From: Gemmata sp. | GTDB lineage: Bacteria > Planctomycetota > Planctomycetia > Gemmatales > Gemmataceae | DNA length: 64,000 nt | Direction: 5' to 3' | NCBI GenBank assembly: GCA_025055115.1 | Contig: JANWYJ010000038.1 | Span: 1-64,000, forward strand | Shown here: in pieces, positions 45,894-55,585 of the stretch | How the letters are laid out: every line of letters starts with the position of its first letter | Position numbering within the stretch: position 1 is the stretch's first letter | Translations under genes and position numbers: made by a program | The notes under the pieces: model-generated | The model's input: the letters and a program-made list of their open reading frames with translations, nothing else | Databases searched by the model: none | What the model was told of the DNA's origin: nothing

Positions 45894-46527
45894 CGCCCAC
45901 CCTCCTTGGCCTTCGACAAATCGGCACCAAGGTAACGGATTGCCAGAAATCCGACAAGACCCACCATCCCAGAATGACATCCCAGGATGACATGCCCAGC
46001 CGGCGGCATGGGCCGGTGTCGCCATCATCGCTTGGGGGGGAAGCCCTCGACCGACTCCCCGGACTGCCACTTGGTCTTCCTCCTGGAATGTCGCCATCAT
46101 CGCTTGGGGGGGAAGCCCTCGACCGACTCGGCCGCTACCACCATGCGCCAACCATGCGCCAGCACGGCCGAACAACGTCCGTTCCCGCGCAGAGCCAGCC
46201 CCTCCGGTCTCTGAGTGTTCTCTTCCCTGAACCACCACAAGGAAGGCCACCCCACCTGCGCCACTTCCGACGCCGTTCGACTCTTGGCTGTGTGCTCCAG
46301 GAACTCGCCAGATGAAAAGACTACCCCACACGTTGGCTTCTCCAGGGCACCTGGGGGCTTCAACTGCACCTGGGGGCTTCAACTGTACCTGGGGGCTTCA
46401 ACTGCACCTGGGGGCTTCAACTGCACCTGGGGGCTTCAACTGCACCTGGGGGCTTCAACAAACAACTCCCCGGAAGTGGCTTCCGGGGAGTTGGGGGAGA
46501 ATCTGGTTGCGAGGATTGCTGGCCGTT
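45894..46527. repeat. Gap with a 41-bp repeat pair, a 19-bp tandem array and a hairpin
   Basis: No gene was recognised in 634 bases. An identical 41-bp repeat lies at 46017-46057 and 46089-46129 (offset 72). Six copies of a 19-bp unit beginning CTGGGGGCTTCAA start at 46351, 46370, 46389, 46408, 46427 and 46446. A hairpin follows towards parB. Confidence 0.88.
46464..46492 (-). terminator. Strong hairpin after parB, probable terminator
   Basis: A 13-bp perfect stem (46464-46476 with 46480-46492, loop of three) lies 35 bases after the parB stop. On the reverse strand it is followed by GTTTGTTG, a weak T-rich tail. Confidence 0.6.
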
Positions 46528-47469
46528 TCAGGGCCGCTGCAACGCTTGAATGATCCGTTCGAAGTCGTCGTTGGATTCGAAGCCAATGACGATCTGCCCC
46601 TTGTCCTTGGCTTTCACTTTGATTTCGACTTTGACGGCCAAGCGCTGTCGCAGGTCATCTTCAATCCCTTTGACGTGTGCGGTTTTCTCGACGACAGGGC
46701 GAGCCGCGGCTGGCTTGGCCGCCGTCGCCGGCTCGGGTATCGCGCCGATGTACTTCTGCTGTTTGACCAGCAGCTCCAAGGCGTGCACCGAGTAGTTCTT
46801 CATGATGGCTTCCTTCGCCAAAGCCACCAGGCGGTTCTGGTCGAACACGGCGCGCAGAACCTTGGCATGACCCATCGTGAGCTGACCATTGCGGACCGCG
46901 GCTTGCACCTCCTCCGGCAGACTGAGCAGACCAATGAAGTTGCTCACCGTGGTGCGGTCCAACCCCAAGCGAGCGGCCAGTTGTTCCTGGGTCATGTGGA
47001 ATTGATCCATGTACTGCTTAAAGCCTTGGCCTTTTTCGATGGGGTTGAGGTCGGTGCGTTGAATGTTTTCCACCAAGGCCGCTTCAAACACTTGCTGATC
47101 ATTGAAGGCGACGATGTGCACTGGTACTTCGGTCAGCCCGGCGGCTTGGGCGGCGCGAAGCCGGCGTTCGCCCGCGATCAGTTGGTAGTCGTCGCCCTGA
47201 GCACGGACCAGCAGCGGTTGAAGAACACCGTGTTGGGTGATGCTTTCCGCCAAAGCCAACAGTTCGTCATCGTCGAATTGCTTGCGAGGCTGGTAGGGGT
47301 TGTTCTTGATCTTGGCAATTGGCACGCGGATAACGCCCGATCCACTGCCGCCCGGGCTAGGATGGGCCGGCGGCGACGGGTCCGCCGACCGCGCGGCCGA
47401 CAGGTCGTCCAGGTCGCCCAACAGAGCGTTCAGTCCGCGGGCTAAACGGGGCTTCACAGTCGCTTCCAT
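46528..47469 (-). CDS. parB: Chromosome-partitioning protein ParB
   Basis: CTP-dependent DNA clamp that loads at parS and organises the origin region. MEATVKPRLARGLNALLGD is the usual N-terminus, then NPYQPRKQFDDDELLALAES, GERRLRAAQAAG (CTP-binding region) and VENIQRTDLNPIEKGQGF. The parS-reading HTH is TQEQLAARLGLDRTTVSNFI, followed by GHAKVLRAV. The start at 47469 has a GGGAG site eight bases upstream; Met at 47508 (13 codons earlier) also has one and is a real alternative. No parA is adjacent or elsewhere in the window. Four parS palindromes lie upstream at 47.8-48.1 kb. Confidence 0.95.
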   Translation of the reverse strand: MEATVKPRLARGLNALLGDLDDLSAARSADPSPPAHPSPGGSGSGVIRVPIAKIKNNPYQPRKQFDDDELLALAESITQHGVLQPLLVRAQGDDYQLIAGERRLRAAQAAGLTEVPVHIVAFNDQQVFEAALVENIQRTDLNPIEKGQGFKQYMDQFHMTQEQLAARLGLDRTTVSNFIGLLSLPEEVQAAVRNGQLTMGHAKVLRAVFDQNRLVALAKEAIMKNYSVHALELLVKQQKYIGAIPEPATAAKPAAARPVVEKTAHVKGIEDDLRQRLAVKVEIKVKAKDKGQIVIGFESNDDFERIIQALQRP

Positions 47470-47832
47470 GCGCGAATCTCCCAGAGGGGATGAAATCGAG
47501 GGCTTCATAGCAATCTCTCCCAAGGGGGGAAGGGGAATTACGGCTGCCAACGTCCTTCCCGGGGAAGGCCCGATGTCGTCGGATACGTGACAAGGTCTTC
47601 CCGCGCCGTCGGTCGCGACGGATGGTCCGAGGGGAAATGACACCGCGCTGGATGGAGGGAAACCGCTGCTCGGCTTGTTCCGGAAACGAACTGTTCTTCA
47701 GAAAGCCGAAAACCGACAGGAACGCCCACAGCCGGAGATTTTCCAGTCTCAACCCAAATCATGCGCAATCGTGGAGCCAAAAGCAAATCATCGGGCCATT
47801 TTTTCGCTCAGTTCGTGTGAAGCTGCGCAAAG

Positions 47833-47846
47833 GTTCCACGTGGAAC
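47833..47846. promoter_or_regulatory. parS site 1 near parB
   Basis: Perfect palindrome GTTCCACGTGGAAC, two symmetrical changes from GTTTCACGTGAAAC. The nearest of the four to parB. Confidence 0.85.
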
Positions 47847-47895
47847 ACAAGTGGCGGTCAGAATGTTCGGCGCAGTGGTGTGAAGCTGCGCAAAG

Positions 47896-47909
47896 GTTCC
47901 ACGTGGAAC
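47896..47909. promoter_or_regulatory. parS site 2 near parB
   Basis: Same palindrome, 63 bp from site 1. Confidence 0.85.
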
Positions 47910-48004
47910 GTCAGCGATTGTGAGAATGTCCTGTCGGTCGGCGGAAGCCACCTTCAACCCGAACCATCCGCAGTAGCGTTCGTTTCCTGTTAAACGGCGC
48001 AAAG

Positions 48005-48018
48005 GTTCCACGTGGAAC
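48005..48018. promoter_or_regulatory. parS site 3 near parB
   Basis: Same palindrome, 109 bp from site 2. Confidence 0.85.
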
Positions 48019-48067
48019 ACAAGTGACGGTCAGAATGTTCGGCGCAGCGGTGTGAAGTTGCGCAAAG

Positions 48068-48081
48068 GTTCCACGTGGAAC
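48068..48081. promoter_or_regulatory. parS site 4 near parB
   Basis: Same palindrome, 63 bp from site 3, repeating the spacing of sites 1 and 2. Confidence 0.85.
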
Positions 48082-48674
48082 ACAAGTGGCGGTCAGAATG
48101 TCGTCCGGTGGCTGTTCGCCACCTCGGCTCCACGGCAGCGGAAAAGACCGTGACCACCGGTGGCGAGAATCGCCACTCTCACCACGGCCAGCGCGGCCGC
48201 CATCGCAGCCGGAAGACCGATCGTGACCACCGGTGGCGAGAATCGCCACCCTCACCACGGCCAGCGGGGCGCCTTCCAGTGGGGCCTTCGAGTGGGGCTG
48301 TGGGGCAGTATTTGCTCCGCAGAGGCTGCCAGTTGCTGGAGCGAAAAAAATGCTCTTGTCGCGCGAAAGAAATCTGAATTACCATCCGCCCCGCTTGGCC
48401 GCTGGACCGGAACCCGGCGGCTGGCCCGAGACACTCGCGGACCGGAACCCGAGAGTGCCACGGACACGGTGGAAGCAACTTCCGCCGACCCGGAGAAGAG
48501 GTGTCGAGATACGCTGACGCGCAGCGCGGTGCCTGATCGCGAACTTCGCGTGAGCCATTCCACACCACCCGGAAGCGCATGACCCGCTCGCCATCCGCGC
48601 CGCGACGGCGCCGGCTTGGCACGCCGGCTCATGCTCCTGTATCCCTTCTTTTTGGTTGTGTAGGAGCGCTGCGC

Positions 48675-49769
48675 ATGGATGCGACTCGTGGACCGATTCT
48701 GTTTCGCTGCGATGGTACCCCCGACCACGGCTGGGAGCCGTTCTATCAGTGTTTGTCGCTGGCTGCGGCTCTGCAACGCCGCCGCCGCGGAACCTACTTC
48801 TTCAGCTATCTCGATCCGCTGTCGCTGGCGACGGTCATCAGTCGTGGCAACAACGAGTGGATCGCGGCCGAACGGCGGATGGGCGATGATGGCGATCTCG
48901 AAGCCACGATCGCTCAGGCCTACCGGCTCAATGCTGCGGCCATCGTTCTGGCGGGGCAACACTACAGCGCTGAGTACATCCGCGAACTGAAGAAAACCGG
49001 AGCCTTGGTGATGTGCTTCGACTCGACCGCACGCATGATCTTTCCGGCCGATCTGGTGGTCAATCCGCTGTTGGCCCCCACGCGGAAACACTACCGCATC
49101 GAAGCCGGCGGACAGTTGTTGTTGGGTTTTCGCTACACGCTCTGCCGGGGTGTGTTCCGCCGGCAACGGACCATTCGCGCCATCGAGCCGCCACAACCGT
49201 TTCGCGCTTTGGTCGCAATGGGCGACAACGACCTGCTCGGCGAATGCATCACGCGCACACAGCAGCTGCTGGAGATGGAACGCGTGGCGAAAGTCACGAT
49301 TGCGACCCGCTCGCATCACTGCCACAGTGAAGCGATTCAAGAACTGGTGGCCCACAGTGGCGGTCGCGTGGAAGTGGTCAGCGAACCCAAGGAACTGATG
49401 ACCCGACTGGTGCGCGTTCACTTTGCCCTGACGGCCGGCGACATGTGGTCCCCGGAATTGTGCGTTGTCGGCATCCCGCAGCTGATTATCAGCCAAGCGG
49501 CACACCATGCGGGCAACGGCAAGAAACTCGACGAAGAAGGGGTAGCCACCTACCTGGGCGATGCCCGGGATGTCACCTTCGACCAACTCAAGGAAGCCGT
49601 TGATTTGCTGCTCGACGACCCGATGGAACGCAAAGGCATGACGCGCTGCGCTCGCAATACCTTCGATGGCCGTGGACCCGATCGAATCGTCAACGGTCTG
49701 GAGATTCTCCTGCATAGCCCGACACGCAAACGCGCAGTCGCCAGCCAGCCGCTGCGTGCCGCCGCGTAA
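48675..49769 (+). CDS. PseG-like UDP-sugar hydrolase/glycosyltransferase-fold protein
   Basis: 364 residues from 48675 (MDATRGPILFRCDGTPDHGW) with a GGAG site upstream; 32 earlier codons are ignored. The N-terminal FRCDGTPDHGWEPFYQCLSL is like the IRxDAS..GxGHxxRCL motif of PseG. The C-terminal part has VEVVSEPKELMTRLVR, FALTAGDMWSPELCVVGIPQ and a GNGKKLDEEGVATYLG helix typical of GT-B/PseG proteins. PseG removes UDP in pseudaminic acid synthesis, but no pseB, pseC, pseH or pseI gene is nearby, so the role is open. Confidence 0.75.
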   Translation: MDATRGPILFRCDGTPDHGWEPFYQCLSLAAALQRRRRGTYFFSYLDPLSLATVISRGNNEWIAAERRMGDDGDLEATIAQAYRLNAAAIVLAGQHYSAEYIRELKKTGALVMCFDSTARMIFPADLVVNPLLAPTRKHYRIEAGGQLLLGFRYTLCRGVFRRQRTIRAIEPPQPFRALVAMGDNDLLGECITRTQQLLEMERVAKVTIATRSHHCHSEAIQELVAHSGGRVEVVSEPKELMTRLVRVHFALTAGDMWSPELCVVGIPQLIISQAAHHAGNGKKLDEEGVATYLGDARDVTFDQLKEAVDLLLDDPMERKGMTRCARNTFDGRGPDRIVNGLEILLHSPTRKRAVASQPLRAAA

Positions 49770-49973
49770 CAACGGCCTGAGCCAGACCGTTTCGTCGCGT
49801 GCCGGGAGTGGCAGCTCCCGGTACGCCCTTTCCGCCCCAACCGCCGCCCAGGTCCTGCGGTGTTCGTGGCTCGTGGACCGAACACTTCCTTGCCGAGTGC
49901 TTGCTCCTACCGACCTTTCACCCACCATCCCCTCGTATGGTATCCTCAGACTAACACGTATGCGAGAACGCAC

Positions 49974-51728
49974 ATGACCAAAGAACAAGTCGCCGAAGCC
50001 CTCAACGAAATCGGGACTTTGCTCGAACTCCAAGGCGAGAACGTCTTTCGGGCCAATGCCTATCACCATGCGGCCAAAGCGGTTCTCGAACTGTCAGGTG
50101 ATTTGCGGCAGATGGTCGCCGATGGCAGCATTCGCGCTGTGCCGGGCATCGGTGCCAGTGTCGCCGACAAGATTCGAGAATTGGTGACCACCGGTGCGCT
50201 GGCATACCTCGACGAACTGCGTGCGGCTGTTCCACGGGGCTTGGTCGACATTCTCCGGGTGCCAGGGCTAGGACCCAAAAAAGTGAAAGCCCTCTACGAT
50301 CAGTTGCACATTGATAGCCTGGAGAAGCTCAAAACCGCTTGCACCGCCGGGCAGGTGGCGACGCTCAAAGGCTTTGGGGCCAAAACTCAGCAGAAGATTC
50401 TCGAAGGGCTGACATTGCTCGAACAGATGGGCCAGCGCGTGCGCCTGGACCAAGCCCTGGCCTTGGGCCAAGCATTGCTAGAACAGATTCGCACGTTCCC
50501 CGAGGTGGTGCGCTGCGAGCTGTGCGGCAGCCTGCGGCGACGCAAAGAAACCTGTGCCGATCTCGATATTCTCGCCAGCAGCTCCGATCCAGAGCCGATC
50601 ATGGCACGCTTTGTCCAACTGCCGCAGGTGATTCAAATACTGGCCCACGGACCCAGCAAATCCAGTGTGCGGACCGAGATGTACCTCCACGGTGACAAGG
50701 TAGTGATGCAGGCCGATCTTCGCGTGGTCCATGAGGAGCAATATCCCTTCGGCTTACTGCACTTCACCGGCAGCAAAGAACACAACGTCCGCCTCCGGCA
50801 ACGCGCCATTGACCGTGGTCTGACACTCAACGAATACGCCCTGGCCAACGCGCAGACGTCGATACCCTGCCAGAATGAGGAAGAGATTTATGCGGCTCTC
50901 GGCTTGCCCTTCATCCCGCCGGAGTTGCGCGAAGATACAGGCGAGATCGAAGCGGCCGAAGCCGGAACACTCCCAGTGCTAGTGACACCAAGTGATCTCC
51001 GCGGCGTCTTCCACAATCACACTCTCTACAGCGATGGGACGGCGTCCCTCGAAGCGATGGCGCTGGCCGCCAAGAACCTCGGCTTTGAGTATTTTGGTGT
51101 GGGCGATCATTCGCAATCGCTAACCGTCGCCCACGGTTTGCCGCCCAGCGCGGTCCGCAAGCAGTGGGCCGAAATCGAGCGGCTCAACCGCAAATTGCAC
51201 GGCATTCACATTTTCCGAGGAACCGAGGTCGACATTCTCGATGATGGCACACTCGACTATCCCGACGAACTGCTCGCGGGGTTCGATTATGTTGTGGCCA
51301 GCGTTCACACCCGCTTTGGCCTGCCCGAAGCCGCGATGACGGCGCGCGTGTGCAAGGCCCTGGCGCATCCCGCGGTAACTATGCTGGGCCATGCCACCGG
51401 CCGATTGCTACTGCGTCGCGAAGGATACAAAATCAACCTCGATGAAGTGCTGAAAGTGGCCGCGCAACACGGCAAGATGATCGAGATCAACGCCCAGCCA
51501 TCACGGCTAGACCTCGACTGGCGCTATGTGAAGCAAGCGAAGGCGATGGGTATTCCAATCGTCATCAATCCGGATGCGCACAGCGTGGGCGAATTGGCGT
51601 TTTACCGTTTTGGCGTCGATGTCGCCCGACGAGGGTGGCTGACGAAAAACGACATCTTCAACACGCGCTCCTACACCGAAGTGAAGAAGGAACTGGCACG
51701 GCGCAAACGGCTGTGGACCCCCAGCTAA
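49974..51728 (+). CDS. polX: DNA polymerase/3'-5' exonuclease PolX
   Basis: X-family repair polymerase fused to a PHP domain, 584 residues from ATG 49974. HhH motifs AVPGIGASVADKI and RVPGLGPKKVKAL are N-terminal. CELCGSLRRRKETCADLDIL carries the nucleotidyltransferase GS and DxD residues. The PHP domain begins at GVFHNHTLYSDGTASLEAMA and continues through FEYFGVGDHSQS, YVVASVHTRFG, LGHATGRLLLRREGYK and VINPDAHSVGEL. Bacterial PolX acts in gap filling and base-excision repair. The stop overlaps the convergent Uma2 gene by four bases. Confidence 0.95.
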   Translation: MTKEQVAEALNEIGTLLELQGENVFRANAYHHAAKAVLELSGDLRQMVADGSIRAVPGIGASVADKIRELVTTGALAYLDELRAAVPRGLVDILRVPGLGPKKVKALYDQLHIDSLEKLKTACTAGQVATLKGFGAKTQQKILEGLTLLEQMGQRVRLDQALALGQALLEQIRTFPEVVRCELCGSLRRRKETCADLDILASSSDPEPIMARFVQLPQVIQILAHGPSKSSVRTEMYLHGDKVVMQADLRVVHEEQYPFGLLHFTGSKEHNVRLRQRAIDRGLTLNEYALANAQTSIPCQNEEEIYAALGLPFIPPELREDTGEIEAAEAGTLPVLVTPSDLRGVFHNHTLYSDGTASLEAMALAAKNLGFEYFGVGDHSQSLTVAHGLPPSAVRKQWAEIERLNRKLHGIHIFRGTEVDILDDGTLDYPDELLAGFDYVVASVHTRFGLPEAAMTARVCKALAHPAVTMLGHATGRLLLRREGYKINLDEVLKVAAQHGKMIEINAQPSRLDLDWRYVKQAKAMGIPIVINPDAHSVGELAFYRFGVDVARRGWLTKNDIFNTRSYTEVKKELARRKRLWTPS

Positions 51729-52522
51729 CTGGCCGGCTTCAGCAGCGAATCGGGATCAAGGCCCAGTTCGCGCAACTTGGCGGCCAGGGCTTCTTTGGCG
51801 GCCCGTTCGGCTTCGGCCCGTTGGCGTTCGGCTTCGGCCCGTTGGTGCTCGGCTTCGGCGCGTTGGCGTTCGGCTTCGATTTGTTGCATGGCGTGCAACG
51901 CCCGCTGACGTTCTTCTTCAAACGCCAATTGCGTTTTCCGCAATTCCTCCTGAATCTCTTCGACACGCTTTTCGCGGGTCACGAATTCTCGACCCTCGGG
52001 GGTATACAGCTTCAGCTCGCCGCCCGACTCCTCAAAGCGAATGCCCAGCCGCGGACTGATGTAGCCGTCGATGGGGTAGACATGCACATATTCTCCGTTG
52101 CTGCGAACCCAACCCATTGCGGTATTTTTGTAGGGGTCGATCAGGTAGTATTCCTCCACACCGTAGCGTTGGTAGAACTTCAGTTTGTTGGCCATTTCGT
52201 CGCGCGTGTTCCGGGGAGAGAGTATCTCGAAGACGACCTGCGGCGCGATTCCGCCTTCTTCCCATTGTTTGTAGCTACCGCGATAACCCGGTGGACGCCC
52301 GAACACAACCATGACATCGGGGGCCTGGACGATATTGGGGTTACCTTCAACGGGATACCAGAAAAGATCACCGGCCACAAAAACTTCCTGGCCAGCGAAC
52401 AGCTCGCGCAGTTCGCCAACAATTTTCACCATCCAATCCCATTGCAGGGTGTTGTCCGCCATGGGTTGGCCATCACTTTCGGGGTAAACAATCGTATCGG
52501 TCGTGATCGCAGTCGTGTTCAT
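51725..52522 (-). CDS. Uma2 family nuclease-like protein with coiled-coil tail
   Basis: 265 residues. The core has the DUF820/Uma2 PD-(D/E)xK pattern: VFVAGDLFWYPVEGNP, QAPDVMVVFGRP, APQVVFEILSPRNTRDEMANKL, YGVEEYYLIDP. From about residue 185 it becomes a charged helix with near-perfect repeats of ERQRAEA, a coiled coil. The family is greatly expanded in planctomycetes and cyanobacteria and its role is unknown; a nuclease is predicted from the fold only. Confidence 0.9.
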   Translation of the reverse strand: MNTTAITTDTIVYPESDGQPMADNTLQWDWMVKIVGELRELFAGQEVFVAGDLFWYPVEGNPNIVQAPDVMVVFGRPPGYRGSYKQWEEGGIAPQVVFEILSPRNTRDEMANKLKFYQRYGVEEYYLIDPYKNTAMGWVRSNGEYVHVYPIDGYISPRLGIRFEESGGELKLYTPEGREFVTREKRVEEIQEELRKTQLAFEEERQRALHAMQQIEAERQRAEAEHQRAEAERQRAEAERAAKEALAAKLRELGLDPDSLLKPAS

Positions 52523-52550
52523 GATACGAACTCTCCGCGGAGGGTATCGA

Positions 52551-53813
52551 TCAACATAAGCGGTACTTGGGATGAGCGGCGAGATAGGCTTTCACACGCT
52601 CAGTGCGGGTTATCGCGTCGCGGAAAAAGTCGACCGCTTGCACCAGCCGTTCGTCGGGTTCGGCACAACTGAAGCGGATGAAGCCTTGGCCCGCCGCGCC
52701 AAAACACTCTCCGCCCAAACACGCCACCCCGCGTTGCTCGTCGGCACCTTCCAGAAGATACATCGCCAATCCATGCGAGGTGATGCCCAGACGCCGGCAA
52801 ATCGGCTCGACACGGGGAAAGACGTAGAACGTTCCCGCTGGCATAAGCACGGTGACATCAGGCACTTTGCGCAGTTCGTTCACCAGTAGCTCCACTTTCT
52901 GGCGGAATAGCGCCATGGTGGCATCGCGTTCGGCGGCATCGTGTTCCAAGGCGGCCTTGCCAGCCATCTGCACCATCGGCGGTACGCACGACAGCGAGGT
53001 GTTGATCATCTTGCCCACCACCTGCACGACTGAGGGCGAAGCTACCATGTAGCCGCAGCGCCAACCGCTCATGCTGTAGCTTTTGGAAAAGGTGAACGCC
53101 CCCACGCACTGATCCAACATGCCCGGTTCGGCCAAGATGCTGTGATGCCGGCCTTCGGGGGTCCACACCATGTGGCAGTACGGTTCGTCACTGAAGATGG
53201 CGATGTTGGTACCCCGAACAATGTCGGCGATGCGGCGCAGGTCGTCGTGGGTGGCAACGCCGCCGGTGGGGTTGTGGGGAAAGTTGAGGAAGATCGCGCG
53301 CGCTTTGGGTTCCGAGCGGACGAAGGCTTCGATGGCCGCAATGTCGGGGCGGAACTGGTTTTCTTGCTTGAGCGGAACGTACAGCGGCTGGGCTCCCCGG
53401 CGGCGGATGTTCGGCTCAAAGGTAGGAAATGCCGGTTGGAAAACCAACACGGCATCGCCGGGTTCCAGGAACGCTTCACAGAAGTACGTTTCAAAAATCT
53501 TGGCCCCGGGACCAACGGCAACATGGTCGATAGTGGCCGGAATACCGAATTCGGCTTGCACTGTGCGGGCAATGGTTTCGCGAAATTCCGGCAAGCCCAG
53601 TGACGGGCAGTAGCGCGTCAGCCCAGCGTCGATGGCGGCGTGGGCGGCGCGGATGGCATGGGCCGTGGTCGGAAACGGGGAATCGCCGATTTGCAGGGCG
53701 ATCACGTCTTTGCCGGCGGCCATCAGTTTCCGCGCCACGGCGAGCACATCGAAGGCAGTTTCCGTGGTTAAGCCTTGGGCGAATTGGGAGAGGGAAGGCA
53801 TTTTCGGTGTCAT
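52551..53813 (-). CDS. Class I/II PLP aminotransferase
   Basis: 420 residues from 53813 (MTPKMPSLSQFAQGLTTETA). Fold type I motifs are YCPSLGLPEFRETIA, FLNFPHNPTGGVATHDDL, FSDEPYCHMVW, the PLP lysine in FTFSKSYSMSGWRCGYM, and GQGFIRFSCAEPDERL with the substrate Arg. Similar enzymes include aspartate and LL-diaminopimelate aminotransferases; the substrate is not certain. The gene is 28 bases upstream of Uma2 on the same strand. Confidence 0.9.
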   Translation of the reverse strand: MTPKMPSLSQFAQGLTTETAFDVLAVARKLMAAGKDVIALQIGDSPFPTTAHAIRAAHAAIDAGLTRYCPSLGLPEFRETIARTVQAEFGIPATIDHVAVGPGAKIFETYFCEAFLEPGDAVLVFQPAFPTFEPNIRRRGAQPLYVPLKQENQFRPDIAAIEAFVRSEPKARAIFLNFPHNPTGGVATHDDLRRIADIVRGTNIAIFSDEPYCHMVWTPEGRHHSILAEPGMLDQCVGAFTFSKSYSMSGWRCGYMVASPSVVQVVGKMINTSLSCVPPMVQMAGKAALEHDAAERDATMALFRQKVELLVNELRKVPDVTVLMPAGTFYVFPRVEPICRRLGITSHGLAMYLLEGADEQRGVACLGGECFGAAGQGFIRFSCAEPDERLVQAVDFFRDAITRTERVKAYLAAHPKYRLC

Positions 53814-54020
53814 GGTGAGAGCCACTATTTGGTGTCGCACAAGAGTTCGGCCAAGGGCGCAAGCCGGTTGTGGCCGAGTCGTAGGTAATCCCGACAGTGT
53901 CGGAAAAAAATCGACACCGCCGGGAAGCATGAGCTAGAGTTAGCGTACGAATCGTGGAAGTTGTTCGCCCGTAACATTTCGCCCGCTTCGGCTGGTGAGA
54001 ACTGTTCGGGGGCTGCAATC

Positions 54021-54461
54021 ATGTCGCGCATGTTTCGGCGCAGCCACAGCGCAGCGAGGATCGGGATTGGCTATTGGTGCGGCCTTGGCTTTATCTTCGC
54101 GGCCAGCGTGGTGAACCTGCTCTTCGACACTTACTTGAGCGACACACGGTCGTTCCCGCGATTCTTGGCTGGCGCGCTGGAAGTCGGCGGCAAGTTGGGC
54201 CTCACGTTGATGCTGGTGGCCATGGGCCTGGCGTTCATCGGGATGAATTGGCTGTTGGCGGATGCAACGACCCAGCCTGGGAATCGTCAGACGCGTCCAG
54301 TGTGGTCATCGCAACTGTACTTCTACGCGCCGCCACCGTTACCGGACGAGCCGCGCTCCCGTGGACCGATGGTTCTGGAAACGCAACGGTATCTTCCCCC
54401 GCCACCACGCTTGAGTGAACTGGCCAAACGCTCACAGGCCAAACCCACTTCCACACCCTGA
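54021..54461 (+). CDS. Small membrane protein of unknown function
   Basis: 146 residues from 54021 (MSRMFRRSHSAARIGIGYWC). Two membrane helices are seen (GIGYWCGLGFIFAASVVNLL and GLTLMLVAMGLAFIGMNWLL), followed by a Pro-rich cytoplasmic tail (FYAPPPLPDEP, PPPPRLSELAK). No family was recognised. The gene lies alone between the aminotransferase gene and a convergent unknown gene. Confidence 0.6.
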   Translation: MSRMFRRSHSAARIGIGYWCGLGFIFAASVVNLLFDTYLSDTRSFPRFLAGALEVGGKLGLTLMLVAMGLAFIGMNWLLADATTQPGNRQTRPVWSSQLYFYAPPPLPDEPRSRGPMVLETQRYLPPPPRLSELAKRSQAKPTSTP

Positions 54462-54838
54462 GACACCAGTGGCAAGAAGGGCGAAAATGCTGCCGCAACC
54501 GCTTTCGTCAACCGCACCAAGTGGCTGATTTACCCCGCGGAGCCGCCGCAATATCCTCCCAAAATACCCCCCGCAAGGACGGCGTCCTGCGGCGCCCAGA
54601 GGCCGCAGCCCAGCGGTGATGGCAACACCCACCGAAAATGCCTACCCGCAAGAACAACCGCTGCGGCCTGCTGACGACCTGCACAGACAAGCGATCAAGC
54701 TCACCGAAAATGCCCACCCGCAAGAACAACCGCTGCGGTTGCCCCGCAGCGGTTAGGTTCCGCCATCACCGTTGGAATTAGGTTCCATCATCGCCGTTGA
54801 ATTCCGTACGTCTGAGCCCTGGCATGTTGGCCCTGCGC
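54462..54838. repeat. Gap with a 37-bp repeat pair
   Basis: No gene was recognised in 377 bases between convergent genes. A 37-bp repeat is at 54630-54666 and 54702-54738 (one mismatch, offset 72). A shorter TTAGGTTCC-containing unit is doubled near 54754 and 54778. Confidence 0.85.
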
Positions 54839-55585
54839 TCACTGTTTGGCGGCAATGGCTTTGGCCAGAGGATGGATGATGTGCGGCACAACGTAGGTGC
54901 TTGTCAGTTCATCCAAGATACGGCGCTGATGATGGTAGCTTTCGACATAGGTTTTGAACGGTTGTTTGCCCCAGAACTGGCGCAGGGTGAAGTAGACGGT
55001 GATGGGCGCTTCGGGGAAATTGTTGGTGCGCACTTGGAAGGCGTTGGTACGGGTTTCGATACTCAGCCGGCATTGCAGTTGGCAGCTTTCATCCAGACTG
55101 AGGGTGAGAGTGGGCTGGTAGTGCAGCACGCGCGCCGCAGGAATTTGCGTGAAGCCTTCTAAGGGTGTGCCGGTGGCGAACGCTTCAGCCACCACTTCAT
55201 CATGATTGCCCTGGTAGGTGAAGTCGAAGTAGTACAGCACATCCATCGAATCGGTTTGTAGACTGGTGAGGTCTAGATGGTAGGGGGCGATTTCGAGGAT
55301 GCGTTCGTTGTGGGCGTCGGCGTCGTCGAGAGACGGAGGATTGACGTAGCCGCAGCAGAGGCGGCGCAGGTCCAGTGATGTCCAGCGGTAGCTGCCGGAA
55401 TCGCGTTCTTCTTCGAGCAGGTAGTCGTTGTCGCCCCGTTTCTCGAAATCGGTCATCTTGGGAAAGGCTTTCTGCACCGTTTCAAAGAAGTGCAGGACCG
55501 TTTCGCGACTGGTCGGCATCTCGAGTTTGCTGTGAACATACGTTGAGACTCCAAAGTCGTCGCACAGCGCGGCATAGGAGTTCAT
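54839..55585 (-). CDS. Conserved-looking protein of unknown function
   Basis: 248 residues, no signal peptide or membrane helix. MNSYAALCDDFGVSTYVHSK is followed by a helical part (FFETVQKAFPKMTDFEKRG). A beta-rich middle follows (WTSLDLRRLCCGYVNPPS, DVLYYFDFTYQGNHDEVVAE) and a C-terminal YFTLRQFWGKQPFKTYVESY. Codon use and protein-like composition support a real gene. I do not recognise the family; the layout is reminiscent of TIGR04255-type proteins but this is not confirmed. Confidence 0.7.
   Translation of the reverse strand: MNSYAALCDDFGVSTYVHSKLEMPTSRETVLHFFETVQKAFPKMTDFEKRGDNDYLLEEERDSGSYRWTSLDLRRLCCGYVNPPSLDDADAHNERILEIAPYHLDLTSLQTDSMDVLYYFDFTYQGNHDEVVAEAFATGTPLEGFTQIPAARVLHYQPTLTLSLDESCQLQCRLSIETRTNAFQVRTNNFPEAPITVYFTLRQFWGKQPFKTYVESYHHQRRILDELTSTYVVPHIIHPLAKAIAAKQ

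Larger units (their letters stand above)
47509..48674. repeat. parB-upstream gap with parS cluster and paired repeats
   Basis: No gene was recognised in 1166 bases. Four identical palindromes sit in related units (AAAGGTTCCACGTGGAAC preceded by CTGCGC and followed by CAAGTG-type sequence). A 45-bp repeat pair is at 48149-48193 and 48222-48266 (one mismatch, offset 73). The gap separates divergent parB and the PseG-like gene. Confidence 0.85.

Noticed and set aside
48252-50069. A 605-residue reverse-strand open frame
   Set aside because: Antisense to the PseG-like gene and the polX start; no motif or plausible start.
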